Shown: positions 39,916 through 50,670 of the stretch, in pieces
Layout: each line of letters opens with the position of its first letter
How positions within the stretch are numbered: the stretch's first letter is position 1
NCBI RefSeq assembly: GCF_905220365.1
Contig: NC_061130.1
Location: 2,053,501 to 2,117,500 of the forward strand
DNA from: Vanessa cardui
Taxonomy: Eukaryota > Arthropoda > Insecta > Lepidoptera > Nymphalidae
Length of the DNA: 64,000 nt
Direction: 5' to 3'
Position numbers and translations under genes: made by a program
Notes under the pieces: model-generated
The model's input: the letters and a program-made list of their open reading frames with translations, nothing else
Told to the model about the DNA's origin: nothing
Databases searched by the model: none

Positions 39916-40647
39916 CAAAAAAGATACATGAAAAAGGTATATATTTATCCAAATATGACCTACGAGCTGCAATTCAAATCCACTGTAAAAAGTATTAACC
40001 GGAAGCAATAAAAAATTTACAAAAGCGTAAATATAGAAATATCAATAGCTATATTCGAAACAGACTGTTGAGATAGAATCGATTGGTCTCGCCGAAATGA
40101 CAAATGCATACTTCATTGCCCCGCGAACACATGTATACTGTATCAACTGAGTGAGTTATAGAGTTTCTTTACATTGAAAAATGTATAAACTCATTCACAA
40201 TTTATCATACACGTGTATCGCGAATGCATGTCGTATCGAATGGTTTTTTTTTCTAATTGCAGCTGCATATTATAGTCTGTGGAGTTCGATTTTCAAAATT
40301 TATAATACTATTAATACAAACTAGTTTATTCATTTTTTTTTAAATTTCGAAACCTACTTTTTTTTTCATTGTATGCAAGTCATATTTGGCAGCAAAATCA
40401 TGAAACTGTTTTATATGAAATTTTGAATATGATTAGTTCAGTTATAATTGGGGTGACCTTAACCCAAGAATGGTTGATTTACAGGATGTCACTTTGTTGC
40501 CGTCGTATTTGCAAATTAAAAAAAGGTTTAATTGGATACTTAAAAGCAATTTTCCATTGAAGATATACGTGAAATAAGTTATCATAATCAATCAGGTGTT
40601 TTACAAGCAAAATATCAAGAATTATATTTCACACAAACATACAAATC
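39916..40647. other. Unique AT-rich stretch
   Basis: T tracts at 40244, 40332 and 40358. The plus frame 40369-40560 (TTG start) shows no motif. Confidence 0.4.
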
Positions 40648-40840
40648 AAATAAAAATATACTTTATTCAAGTTGGCTTTTACAAGCCCTCTTTAATCATT
40701 ATTTATCAACTACATTAAGTGAAGCTACCACTGGTTCGGAAAGTAGATTCGACCTAGAAGAACCAGCAAGAAACTCAGTAGTTATTCTATTACGATATTT
40801 CAAAATACAGTCATGTTGAACACAATTATATATGTATGTA
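40648..40840 (-). mobile_element. LINE J 3' end, first part (split by MITE K)
   Basis: AAATATACTTTATTCAAGTT tail, ATTAAGTGAAGCTACCACTG, CTCAGTAGTTATTC and ACACAATTATATATGTATGT; continues at 41106. Confidence 0.88.
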
Positions 40841-41105
40841 TACAACTTAGATGTCGCATCGGCAAAATTCGTAAAACCGATCACATCCGAATTAAGTACG
40901 CTATCCCAAATTATCAATATTTATTTCTTACGCGAATATGATCTTTGCACAAACATAATAACTTGTAATATTATATGACCTAATATATTCGTCAATTTGA
41001 CGCTAGGGAGCTATTTCTATTGGTTGTGTAAATCGGCAGTAATCGGTTTTATTTTCATTCCATTGCATTTTCCGATGCTACATCTAATTTGTGTCTTACT
41101 ATAAT
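40841..41105. mobile_element. MITE K, copy 1, inside LINE J
   Basis: AACTTAGATGTCGCATCGGC near the left end and its inverted counterpart CCGATGCTACATCTAATTTG near the right end form TIRs, extended inward by AAAACCGAT and ATCGGTTTT. It sits between two halves of LINE J at a TA-rich site, consistent with a TA-target DNA transposon derivative. No coding capacity. Confidence 0.85.
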
Positions 41106-41275
41106 ATATCCTGGCTGGAAGTCAACAAGTATTAATTCTACGCTTTTTTATCGTCTGTATAACTGCACTGTTTATATCTTGTGTTGAATAATATGTCTTT
41201 TTTATATTTTTTACAAATGGTTTGAATTTATGAACGTTAAATATCGACATTTAAACCACGTGTATACAAACATCT
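41106..41275 (-). mobile_element. LINE J 3' end, second part
   Basis: TCCTGGCTGGAAGTCAACAA, ACGCTTTTTTATCGTCTGTA and TTTTTACAAATGGTTTGAAT correspond in order to the antisense of 34670-34775. Confidence 0.85.
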
Positions 41276-41689
41276 AGTTATACGATTAAAGACTGTTTTC
41301 ACTTCTGTTAAAATGTAATATTAAAGCACTCTTCGCCTCTCAGGTAAAACGACCATTCAAAAGTACTTAGTGAAGAACCCTTCACTAAACAATACGTTCA
41401 GTTTCGTAACCGTGTAATATTAACAAGGTAATATCACGAGCATATTATGGGTATATGTGTATGTGTATATTTGATTCTAATTTTAAAATTTTTGAAAAAA
41501 AAAGAAAGTTAGAAGTGGATGTTTGGAAAATAATACCAGTAATAGGCAACAAGGCCGCATTTTTTTTCTGTATATGATACTTATATACTAGTTGTTTTAT
41601 CGTAAATATACATGCACATATATTTCATTAAAACGTACATTAAAATCTAATACTAATTTAGGTAATCCAACACAACACAATATTGTCGA
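41276..41689. other. AT-rich stretch
   Basis: AAAACGACCATTCAAAAGTACTT at 41346 may be a stray piece of LINE J. Nothing else recognised. Confidence 0.35.
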
Positions 41690-41745
41690 TACCCATAGAC
41701 GGTAACCTCTCACCATCATGTGATCCATTTGGCAGTCTACAAACC
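41690..41745 (+). mobile_element. Degraded SINE-A 3' fragment
   Basis: CCCATAGACGGTAACCTCTC and CACCATCATGTGATCCATTT resemble the SINE-A 3' region with rearranged middle. Confidence 0.35.
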
Positions 41746-42178
41746 GTACAAAAAATTATAGAGTTTGACAATACGTGTTACGAATTATAAGAATTAGTGT
41801 AACATACAGAACTATTAAAACACTACATTCCAAAGAGTTTATTATTTCAATTACAATATTAATTTTAACAATCAAATTAATGAAATGTACTTTCGTGCAC
41901 TTGTTATGAAGATATTTAATATCGAAGCAGTTACTAAATTGGTTAATAATACCTTTCATTCTGAATAACTACAAAAGTTCCGAGAAGCAATGGATCCCTG
42001 CCAACGATTCCCAGTACAGCGCATTATTACTCATGAGGCCTTCATCATGCAACCCGTGACTAACCTTATATGTGACATATTTTCTTTTTGTTTATAGAGT
42101 TATTTATAGGAAGAAAATTTTTAAGCAACAATTCCAGATATTTTTTTATTAGAACAACTTTTTTAGGGTAAATAGCCG
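41746..42178. other. AT-rich stretch, nothing recognised
   Basis: The minus frame 41756-41959 shows no motif. Confidence 0.4.
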
Positions 42179-42415
42179 GTAAACAGCCTGTAAAGTTCCT
42201 TTTGAGATCAATCCTTTTGAGGAAAAGGTTAGGAATATATTCCACCACGCTTCACATGTGGCAGAATTTCATCGAAATTAGACACATTTCCGCTGATCCC
42301 AAAATTAACAATAAACAGAAATTAAGCAATTGAATGTTCAGTGGTGCTTGCCTGGGTTAGAACACGCAATCATTGTTATAGATATACGCGCTCTAACCAC
42401 TGGGCCATCTCGCTC
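42179..42415 (-). mobile_element. SINE-B copy with internal deletions
   Basis: AACAGCCTGTAAAGTTCC, ATATTCCACCACGCTTCACA (deletion of the CCAATGCGGGTTGGTGG block), GGTGCTTGCCTGGGTTAGAA and CTCTAACCACTGGGCCATCT. Confidence 0.88.
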
Positions 42416-42847
42416 TCTTTTATTGTTATACATGCATATCTACAGATATGTTATACGTGAGTTTAAGGCATCTTATCTTTTATAAGTAGTATGGCAATCA
42501 TATGTAACAAAAATGTCTGTCAATATAAGTATCAATCTGCATTACAAATAGTAGATTCGTGAGACTATATGCTTCGGAATGTATCATTGAACTCGACGGA
42601 TTGGCAAACCTATTAAAATTTTACTGTCCCATAGATATTTTAACTGCAAAAACTTTTTACTGCTAATAAAATAACAAACCAGGAATCTACTGTTAGTCTA
42701 TAAACTGCCATCCGTAAATTTCTTTACATCTTCATATCATTCTGCCCATTAATAAATCTATATAAAGTTCGAGTATCTATATAACATTGATTTTTATACA
42801 TTTATAACACTTCTTTCAAAATTCATTAAATATTTGACGGAAACAAG
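42416..42847. other. AT-rich stretch, nothing recognised
   Basis: No frame or repeat recognised. Confidence 0.4.
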
Positions 42848-43148
42848 TATAGTACGACACAACTTGGATGTAAAACTCTTAAACCTATCATATCTGAATT
42901 AAGTACGCTTTACCAAATTAGCAATATTTATTTCTTATGTGAATAACTCGTAATATCATATGACCTTATAATATATTAGTCAATTTGACATGTCCATTTA
43001 CATACACTTGCTTTCTCGGGTTGAACTGAAGTGAGAATCTATAGTGACGAATAGCGTCGAATAGCGCGATAGGGGGGAGCCTTTTCTATTGGTCGTAATC
43101 GGTTTAATTGAATTTGCCGATGCTACATCTAAGTTGCGTCGTACTATA
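42848..43148. mobile_element. MITE K, copy 2, full length
   Basis: Starts TATAGTACGACACAACTTGG and ends with the inverted equivalent (AAGTTGCGTCGTACTATA). Shares with copy 1 ATCTGAATTAAGTACGCT, AATATTTATTTCTTA and AATATATTAGTCAATTTGAC. About 36 bp longer, with an extra CATTTACATACACTTGCTTT block. Confidence 0.88.
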
Positions 43149-43261
43149 CTAGATCACTTACTTAGATTTCAAAAAACGATGAATTGTAAAGTAATTGTCA
43201 CAAATATATTTCTAACTGGTGCTAACGTTTATTATATTAGTATATTTGAATTACTCTACAC

Positions 43262-43412
43262 CTCATTCCGTCTGAATGGTACCACCCATTTATCACATAT
43301 ACCATCTCCAACCTGTAAGACATCGTATTGTTTCATTCCAGTCAAAATAAAGTGAGCCAGTATAACTACAGGCACAAATAACATATTAGTTCCCAAGGTT
43401 AGTAGGATGTAA
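43262..43412 (+). mobile_element. Degraded SINE-A copy
   Basis: GAATGGTACCACCCATTTAT, AGTGAGCCAGTATAACTACA, GGCACAAATAACATATTAGT and TCCCAAGGTTAGTAGG in order. Confidence 0.7.
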
Positions 43413-44356
43413 TATAAAAGGCAAAAAACATTACACCTACCTAATGATTAGAAAGAAAATAATCTACTACCAGTTCGGAAAGGAACACAACTGAGAACAT
43501 GCTAAAGAGAATCTTCTGGATTATATCATTTATATTATAAAACATCTTTAATATATAAGCGAGAAATATACGAGCATTTCCATACAAACAAACTAGTATA
43601 TCACGGAGATAGAAATCGTCCGTCTCTCCATCAGGGTAGCGAGACGAGCTATTTGCATTTTATTAAATTCAGAATTTTATTTTAGCTCCGTCAGGAGTTC
43701 TGGTCTTGTAGTTCTGGTATTTCATAAAGTCTGTCTAAAAATTCTAACATAATATTTACACATGACGAATTCTTTTTGTAATCCAACTGTGGAACTGAGA
43801 AGGAAGGTAATGTGTTTATTTTGTTTGCTATAGATAGGGTCTGATAGTGTTATATTCGTTTGTAGATATTATCATAAAGACATAGTCCATACAATTTTGA
43901 TTTTATTCTAATAGTATTAACCCAGCGGGGCTTATATATATCTCATCATATACATGTACATACATAGCCAATTCAAACATTTGCGTGCACGTGTGTATCG
44001 CAACGAAAATCATCAAACGTTTTATAAATAAAATACGTGAATGATGTAAAACTTGAAGATTTTTCATTTCTTTGAGTTATATTCAACTCATCAACCATTA
44101 AAAGTTTTAAAGCAAATGAAAACAGCAGAAGCGGTAATCCATGTTCGAGTTTACGATCACGTTTTAATGTTAAAACACTGGCAAGTCCATTAGTCAGGCA
44201 GGCTCTCGTTTGAGAGTCGTTTTATAGCCAAAACAAATCATGAATCACTGCCAAAAAATCTGTGACGCCGGCTCCAGGAAGTTGGAGGTCGCATTAGTTT
44301 CCGCGCTTACTACGAGAACGAAAGACTACGATCGAATCTCGATAAGAAATCACTTC
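43413..44356. other. Unique stretch, 0.94 kb, with GC-richer island
   Basis: 44150-44350 is GC-richer (CAGGCAGGCTCTCGTTTGAG, TGTGACGCCGGCTCCAGGAA, GTTGGAGGTCGCATTAGTTT) and repeat-free; possibly conserved non-coding DNA. The rest is AT-rich. Confidence 0.4.
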
Positions 44357-44372
44357 GATCACAATCCAAGTA

Positions 44373-44626
44373 AAAAAGTACTAAAGTAACAGCCCGTATA
44401 TTTCCCACTGGGCTAAAGCCTCCTCTCCCATTAAGGAGTGGGTTTGGAACATATTCCACCACGCTGTTCCAATGCGGGTTAGTGGAATGCACATGTGGCA
44501 GAATTTCGATGAAATTAGACACATGCAGGTTTCCTCATATATATAGTAGTATTTGCCTGGGTTTGAACCCTAAATCATCGGTTAAGATGTACGCGTTCTA
44601 ACCACTGGGCCATCTCAGCCCAAGTA
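44373..44626 (-). mobile_element. SINE-B copy with 16-bp target duplication
   Basis: Antisense copy bounded by GATCACAATCCAAGTA at 44357-44372 and 44627-44642. The tail side (AAAAAGTACTAAAGTAACAG) is at low coordinates, the tRNA head ends GGGCCATCTCAGCCCAAGTA. The CACGATGTTTTCC to AATTAAGC block is deleted. A recent-looking insertion. Confidence 0.95.
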
Positions 44627-44737
44627 GATCACAATCCAAGTAGTCAAAATAATTTACATAAAACAATGCGATGGTAAGGTTACAACTTCAAAGATTCAAG
44701 TACACATGGTAGTTGACCAATTCGTAGAATCCAATCT

Positions 44738-45014
44738 TCTACACATATAATAAAATTGGAGTATCTGTTTGTAATATTAAAATAGGCCTTTTTTACTCAA
44801 TGCATAATATGTATTAGTACATATACCAAAATAACATTTTTTTATAATTAATTTCGGTCTGCCTCTCTGTCTGTTTGTTCCGGCTAATCTCTGGAACGGC
44901 TGGACCGATTTTGACGGGACTTTCACTGGCATATAACTGATATAATAAGGACTAACTTAGGCTAATTTTTTTATGTTAAATTCAAACGTGTACAAGGTCG
45001 CGACCACAGCTAGT
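44738..45014 (+). mobile_element. Family E (Helitron-like) copy
   Basis: TCTACACATATAATAAAATT at the start, TTCCGGCTAATCTCTGGAAC inside, and GGTCGCGACCACAGCTAGT at the end. GGTCGCGACC is a perfect 10-nt palindrome just before CTAGT, as expected for a Helitron 3' hairpin. Confidence 0.8.
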
Positions 45015-45023
45015 ATGTAATAA

Positions 45024-45312
45024 ACTAGTGACCGATCCCGGCTTCGCACAGGTGTAATGCTGATACTAAACATGCCACATAATATTTTACATCGTTCATA
45101 ACTTATCAATCATTAGACAATACATATATGTATTGTAATCGCAAAAACTGTTTTATTTAAGACATCACATTGGAAACTTTAAAAAAAACCTACCTCTCGA
45201 ATCACCCTATCTATTAAAAAAACCCGCATCAAAATCCGTTGCGTATTTTAAAGATTTAATCATACATAGAAACAGACAGCGGTAAGCGACTTTGTTTTAT
45301 ACTATGTAATGA
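45024..45312 (-). mobile_element. Family H (Helitron-like) copy
   Basis: Plus strand ACTAGTGACCGATCCCGGCT to TTTTATACTATGTAATGA; minus-strand ends TC and CTAGT. Lies tail to tail with the preceding family E copy, 9 bp apart. Confidence 0.82.
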
Positions 45313-45637
45313 TGATGATAATATCAAAAAGTCTTTTGAGAAAGTTTATCATAGTTTAACGTCAAATTTTCTTCTATTCCACGAACAGTAAATAGTAATA
45401 TTTTTGACTTTGAGATAGACGCATTTATTGATAGTATGGTGATATTATATGGAAACGAAATATTGTATGTTCGGACCAGTGTTATTGTTTTGTGCACTCG
45501 TTTTACATAAAAGTGGTTTTACATAAAAGAACTTTGAGTGGCCGGCGTTCGTCCGTATGTAAATCCTTTTAGATACGTCCATGCTCAATATAATAATTTT
45601 TATATTCGAATATTTTTTATTTCAGCTTCGACGACAC
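45313..45637. other. AT-rich stretch, nothing recognised
   Basis: TTTTACATAAAAGTGGTTTTACATAAAAG near 45504 is a short direct repeat. No gene seen. Confidence 0.4.
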
Positions 45638-45674
45638 ATACACTACACACACTGACACACACACACACACTACA
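45638..45674 (+). repeat. (CA)n microsatellite
   Basis: Interrupted ACACAC run that directly precedes a SINE-C copy. Confidence 0.9.
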
Positions 45675-45680
45675 AACTAT

Positions 45681-45830
45681 ACTGGTGTGTACACCGGTTT
45701 TCATGTTTACCACACTCCGAGGTCCCGGGTGCAATTCCCGGCCGAATCGATGTAGATTATCATTAGTTTTCTATGTTGTCTTGGTTCTGGGTGTTTGTGG
45801 TGCCGTTGTTACTTCTGATTTTCCAGGTTA
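45681..45830 (+). mobile_element. SINE-C copy, head-truncated
   Basis: Begins ACTGGTGTGTACACCGGTTT and includes GGTCCCGGGTGCAATTCCCG (diverged B box) and GTTGTCTTGGTTCTGGGTGT. The A-box start and 3' end are lost. Confidence 0.9.
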
Positions 45831-45892
45831 TAAATTCGACATATACTCGTATGTACGTAACATTGTTAGAATTGACTAATATTTTCAGCTCC

Positions 45893-46113
45893 AGACAAGC
45901 TCTTACATTTGACACCCATATTGTAGTAATGCACTAAAAATTACTGTTCCGCCATCTTTGATATTCCGCCATATTGGGTTTAGAATGACGTCACATTACT
46001 TTTCGAGTCACTCACAACAAACCCTTTCATTTGATACCCATATTGTAGAAATGAATTAAAAATGACTGTTCCGCCATCTTGGATCGTCCGCCATATTGAA
46101 TTTAGAATGACGT
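45893..46113 (+). repeat. Two-unit tandem repeat, ~113 bp unit
   Basis: CATTTGACACCCATATTGTA and CATTTGATACCCATATTGTA, each followed by CTGTTCCGCCATCTT, CCGCCATATTG and TTTAGAATGACGT. The two units are clearly diverged, so an old duplication or part of a dispersed repeat. Confidence 0.9.
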
Positions 46114-46549
46114 AACACAACTAATCGTGTATTGTCATACAATCTAAACATGCAGGGTAAAGTAAGTATGATGATCCATTTAGGCTTCCAGGCGCATGTG
46201 CTTAATTTCGTAAGTGCATGTTAGAAAGTATATTTGTCTATGAGTTTCTAACCATAAGTCGTAAAGAGAGGAAACAGGCTCGTAGGTCTAATGACCAGTT
46301 AATAAACTTTTAGATCCCGAGGTCCTGTTTTAATGACTGGGAGAGCTACTACAAAAGTTTAACTTATCTTGTAATAAGTAGGTGGACTATTATAATGATG
46401 GTAAGTGGACAGCGGACAAACATTGGTAATAAAAAAGTACCAATTCCTAACAACGTTATGTTCTATCAACATTGGGAGCAAAATTGTTGTAATTTGTGAA
46501 GCCAAAACCCAACAATATTCCGTATTTCTGTTTTTTATAGTGTAGAAAC
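46114..46549. other. AT-rich stretch, nothing recognised
   Basis: The minus frame 46359-46577 runs into SINE-C and is not called. Confidence 0.4.
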
Positions 46550-46775
46550 GACCTCTGCGGTCGAGTGGTGTGTACACCGGTTTTCATGGGTACGAAACTC
46601 TGAGGTCCCGGATTCGATTCCCGGCCGGGTCGATGTAGAAGGTTTATTAATTTTCTATGTTGTCTTGGGTCTGGGTGTTTGTTGTTGTTCGTTACTTCTG
46701 CTATTTTCCATACTACAAGTGCTTTAACTACTTACATTAAGATCAGAGTAATGTATGTAATGTTGTCCAATATTA
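46550..46775 (+). mobile_element. SINE-C copy, full length
   Basis: GACCTCTGCGGTCGAGTGGT (A box), CCCGGATTCGATTCCCGGCC (B box) to ATGTATGTAATGTTGTCC. Confidence 0.93.
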
Positions 46776-46905
46776 AAAAAAAATATTTAAGAAGCAAGCA
46801 GTGTTTACACTCGTACTTCAGAAAACAATTAAAGTTCGATCACCCTGGACCCCTTCTGATCACGTAACTTCTATATGCATTACAAATGCAAATTTATACA
46901 TGAGT

Positions 46906-47059
46906 TGTCACCCGCGGCTGACGTTTTAGGGTTCCAGTTGTCAAATGTTAGACAAAAAAGTAGCCTATGCCCTTCCCTGTAGTTCAAGTTTACGTCACAC
47001 AAAATTACATCAAATTCGGTTCATTGGTTTGGTCATTTATAATACTAGTATGGATAAGT
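46906..47059 (-). mobile_element. Family I (Helitron-like) copy
   Basis: CACCCGCGGCTGACGTTTTA, AATGTTAGACAAAAAAGTAG, TAGTTCAAGTTTACGTCACA and CATTTATAATACTAGTATGG. The CTCTTTCACG block is deleted. Confidence 0.78.
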
Positions 47060-47674
47060 ATAACGTGTTGAAGATTAGTTGGTGTCATCATATAAACGAT
47101 TACATTTTGAAAATTCTATGGTAAACGAAAATAACAAGTGAATAAAACTAGTATGACAATTAGATAATTATCGCATAAATCAAATTTATTCAATTAATGG
47201 CATCATATCTCAACCCAAATAGATTTAAACTGCGACCAAACTAGAATGAGCCAGATAACGTCTGTTCCAATGATATATGTATGAATGTGATAAGCTAAAT
47301 TGTTTACTAAATGTAAGTATAACTCATCATATTAATAACATCCTTACTAACATATGTGTCTGTTTCAGTTATAGTTCTTGTTGTTAGAAAATATGATTGT
47401 GATCATTTTATGATGGCAACTTGAAATTTACACGAAGAAGTTGCTAGATATACAGCCAATTAAATATCTAGTTGCAACTATTTTACACCTCATTTCATTT
47501 AAAAAATATATATTACAAAATTAACTTGTTTATCTATCAATTTGTGTGGAGAAATTACATTTATAATAATAGTTATGCTTTTGCTACTAATAAGACGATT
47601 ATCATTCTATTCAATTTCATATTCATCTATTTAATTTCATTTTGCCATCCATTCGTACCATGCGTAACCAACTT
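47060..47674. other. Unique AT-rich stretch
   Basis: No repeat matched. The plus frame 47472-47882 begins here and continues into family L. Confidence 0.4.
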
Positions 47675-47840
47675 TCGCCGGCAGGTTTTCCAAGCTGATA
47701 CGACTTCGGAACCCTTAAGAAAACATCATACTCTTTCCTTGAAGGCCCTCGATGCACCCGGAAGCGCCCCGCTGTTGCAGATGTCAATGGGTGGTGGTAA
47801 TCACTTTCTCCCCTTCCGCTATAAAATGAAAAAGAAGTTC
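47675..47840 (+). mobile_element. Family L dispersed repeat copy
   Basis: CGACTTCGGAACCCTTAAGA, TCTTTCCTTGAAGGCCCTCG and AATGGGTGGTGGTAATCACT match, in antisense order, the copy at 48601 (AAGGAAGGTATACACTC..TTTTCTTGAAGGTTACC). SINE-sized; class unresolved. The 136-codon frame across it is not called as a gene. Confidence 0.55.
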
Positions 47841-48600
47841 CAAGCTTCCCTATCTCTCGCTTTCTCTCTATCTAGCGCTTGAGAACTTTTTTAGACTTAG
47901 TTTATCCTTCTAATCAGCAAAAGTGAATTAATACTTCTTAAATAAGCAAGCAAGGATCGATAAGATTCTCTCCACACAAAGTTTACGACCTAATAATAGA
48001 CGAATGTTTTTTTTATACCAAAAAAGAAGAGACATTCTTGTGTGATATACATATAACCTTACTTTATGCTGAACCAACTGAATATGTATTGATGAAATTT
48101 CATATAAAAATATTTGCCGTTTTAGATTATGACACAGGATATCTTATCCGGAAAATGCAATGTCCCTGTGGTATTATTATGATTTTGCGGTTCTCTTTTC
48201 AAAATGGCGAGGTGAATGAAATTTAATATATTTTTTTTATTAACGGGCTTAAGAATTTGAAGTCGCGTACAGGATACTTTTCAGCGCCGATAAACTGCTC
48301 GATTCCTATGGGTGAGCTATTTAGCATAATTCCGTAATTCCCTCTGCACTTTTAAATAGCGTAACGGATTTTATTAATACTACGTAAAACGAGGTCATTG
48401 AACGATAAATACACTCAGACAACTACAACAAACACAATTATAAAATGACGAAAGTAAGTCCTATTATATGTGGTCATAGAAATCTTGGAAAACAAGTTTT
48501 TTCTTATGGATATTTAAACTCATGAAAACTTTATTTTTATTTACAAAAATATATTTGAGCAAACGACCCGTATAAGTAAAGACTAGGAAAATGTTTGCAA
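47841..48600. other. Unique AT-rich stretch, 0.76 kb
   Basis: The plus frame 48038-48226 (ATG, 62 codons) has no recognisable motif. Confidence 0.4.
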
Positions 48601-48772
48601 TTTTTTTATGTGATGGTAAACAAGCAGGAGACTCACCTGATGGAAAGCGACTACTACCGTCCATGGACACCGCAATATCGGGGGCTTACAGTTGTGTTGC
48701 CAACTTTTAAGGAAGGTATACACTCTTTTCTTGAAGGTTACCGAGTCGTATCGATTTGGGAAAAATTATCAT
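48601..48772 (-). mobile_element. Family L dispersed repeat copy
   Basis: TTTTTTTATGTGATGGTAAA, CTCACCTGATGGAAAGCGAC, GTTGCCAACTTTTAAGGAAG and GTCGTATCGATTTGGGAAAA. This recalls a repeat widespread in Lepidoptera; T run at the low end suggests a retroposed A tail on the minus strand. Confidence 0.6.
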
Positions 48773-49661
48773 ATACCATCTATAAGCTAGCATTGTTATT
48801 TATTTTGTAATAATTCAAATGGAAATATGTTTATATTCAAACTATCATTAAGGTAATATCAAAAATGTAAAATGGTATAGCGTCCCAATGGCATTAAAAA
48901 TAATGAATGCTTTAGAGATTCCAAAGCGATCTTAACAACAATGTGACTAGTACTTTCCTTGATTTAACGCAATATCTCTAGACAGTACACATCCACAACC
49001 TATCTAGTATTTAATGAACAAAACGAAACTGATATTTTATGATATGTATATAATCCAATTAGCCTCTTATATATAACTATAAAAAAATATAATAAAACAA
49101 TTCCTTATCCAATATTAGTGTAGATTGGGTCAGTCATAAAAAAGTTATTGCGGTGAATAAAAACAATTACTTTATTTAAAAACGTAGAACTTGTCAGATC
49201 TAGACTAGAGTAATGAGCAGATGCTGGCAATACGCCATAAGATGCCTTGAACATGTGAAAGATGTACGGGCTCATGTAAGCCTAGCATGATAGATAATAT
49301 GTTATTTGAAGTCCATAAGAAAATTCAGTATAGTAATTTGTCATTGTGGTATTTTAAAAATTTTTCTAACCGAACGCATGTCAATGATCAACGTGGTTGG
49401 GTTCAAAACGTAGCAAGTATATTTTTCCGATTGAATTATTGTTTGTATTATTTGTTCATTAGCTCGTGTCTTAAGTTTCGTGTGAAACATGATATGACTG
49501 ATGGAATCTTATTAGTGAAATAACGTCGAATATGTTCTTTTAATGAACTGATATAAAATTATTTCTAATATTTCCTTTTAGTACCTGTAGAGCTATTCCC
49601 TGTAACAACATAACATTTGAAGGACATACAAATCAGTATAGTATATCTATGAGTAAGTACA
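48773..49661. other. Unique AT-rich stretch, 0.9 kb
   Basis: The plus frame 49287-49523 (78 codons) has no motif. Nothing else recognised. Confidence 0.4.
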
Positions 49662-49893
49662 TTTTTTTTATGACGCTGTAAGAAATATTAACCATTCCTT
49701 ACATCGTCAATGCACCACCAACCTTGGTAACTAAGATGTTATGTCCCTTGTGCCTGTAGTTACACTGGCTCACTCACCAATTTCAATTTCAAATTCAAAC
49801 CGGAACACAAAAATACTGAGTACTGTTATTTGGCGGTAGAATAACTGATGAGTGGGTGGTACCTACCCAGACGGGCTTGCACAAAGCCCTACA
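49662..49893 (-). mobile_element. SINE-A copy, 3'-shortened
   Basis: The T run joins directly to ATGACGCTGTAAGAAATATT, skipping ~60 bp of the 3' part. A short AATTTCAATTTC insertion sits before AAATTCAAACCGGAAC. Confidence 0.9.
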
Positions 49894-50344
49894 AGCAAAT
49901 GTATTTTATGAGGGAGGTTGTATGACCAGAAGCGCCGGAGTAACGGATTCAGAACCAAATACTATTATTGACATATTCCCATGCCTCGGAACCCGAGAGT
50001 ATAGTTCCAACCTTAGCACCCGAGATGATAGTTCCACCAACTTTAAAAAAAGGAAACCAACTAATATAAACCAACCCAGTATCAAATATAGGTATAATTA
50101 ATATGTTACTGTATATATGTAAGTGTCATATCTTTTCGGAAATCGATAGCAATTTATTTACAAAGTTATTGTGTAGCAATTTCGTCTGTATTATCTCAAA
50201 ACACGCACATCTGATAATGCGGCAACGTAAAGAACTCTATGCTATTGATTGCTATGATCGTATTTTGCGTAATTTTATGAGACAATCCTAAATATTGTAC
50301 GCATAGTATTTGGAAATAATCTATATTTATCTCGTTTACAAAAC
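49894..50344. other. Unique stretch with small tandem repeat
   Basis: GAACCCGAGAGTATAGTTCCAACC-like units repeat imperfectly at about 49988-50038 (AGTTCCAACC, then AGTTCCACCA). The plus frame 49856-50101 continues from SINE-A into this unique, fairly hydrophilic segment and is not called. Confidence 0.4.
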
Positions 50345-50368
50345 ACTAGCGACCCATCCCGGCGTGCA
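50345..50368 (-). mobile_element. Family H fragment, 3' end (split by SINE-B)
   Basis: ACTAGCGACCCATCCCGGCG is the CTAGT end of family H in minus orientation. Continues beyond the SINE at 50671. Confidence 0.8.
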
Positions 50369-50670
50369 ATACAACAACAACAGCCTGTAAACTCCCACTG
50401 CTGGGCTAAAGGCCTCCTCTCTCTTTGAGTAGAAGGTTTGGAACATATTCCACTACGCTGTTCCAATGCGGGTTGGTAGAATACACATGTGGACAGAATT
50501 TCTATGAAATTTGTCACATGCAGGCTTATTCACGATGTTTTCCTTCACCGCTGCGCACGAGATGAATTACAAAGACAAATTAAGCACATGAATCAGCCGT
50601 GCTGGCCTGGTTTTGAACCCGCAATCATCGGTTAAGATGCACGCGTTCTAACCACTGGGCCATCTCGACT
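50369..50670 (-). mobile_element. SINE-B copy inserted in family H
   Basis: Full antisense copy from ATACAACAACAACAGCCTGT to GGGCCATCTCGACT, flanked by CGTGCA at 50363-50368 and 50671-50676 as a likely short target duplication. Confidence 0.93.

Noticed and set aside
45538..45879. 113-aa frame
   Set aside because: Crosses a CA microsatellite and a SINE-C copy; no coding signal of its own.
46550..46630. Genuine tRNA gene in SINE-C heads (also 6580, 26910, 61020)
   Set aside because: B box and A box are present, but cloverleaf stems are incomplete and the same body follows each copy, so these are SINE heads.
47472..47882. 136-aa frame
   Set aside because: Second half lies in family L repeat; first half is AT-driven hydrophobic sequence.
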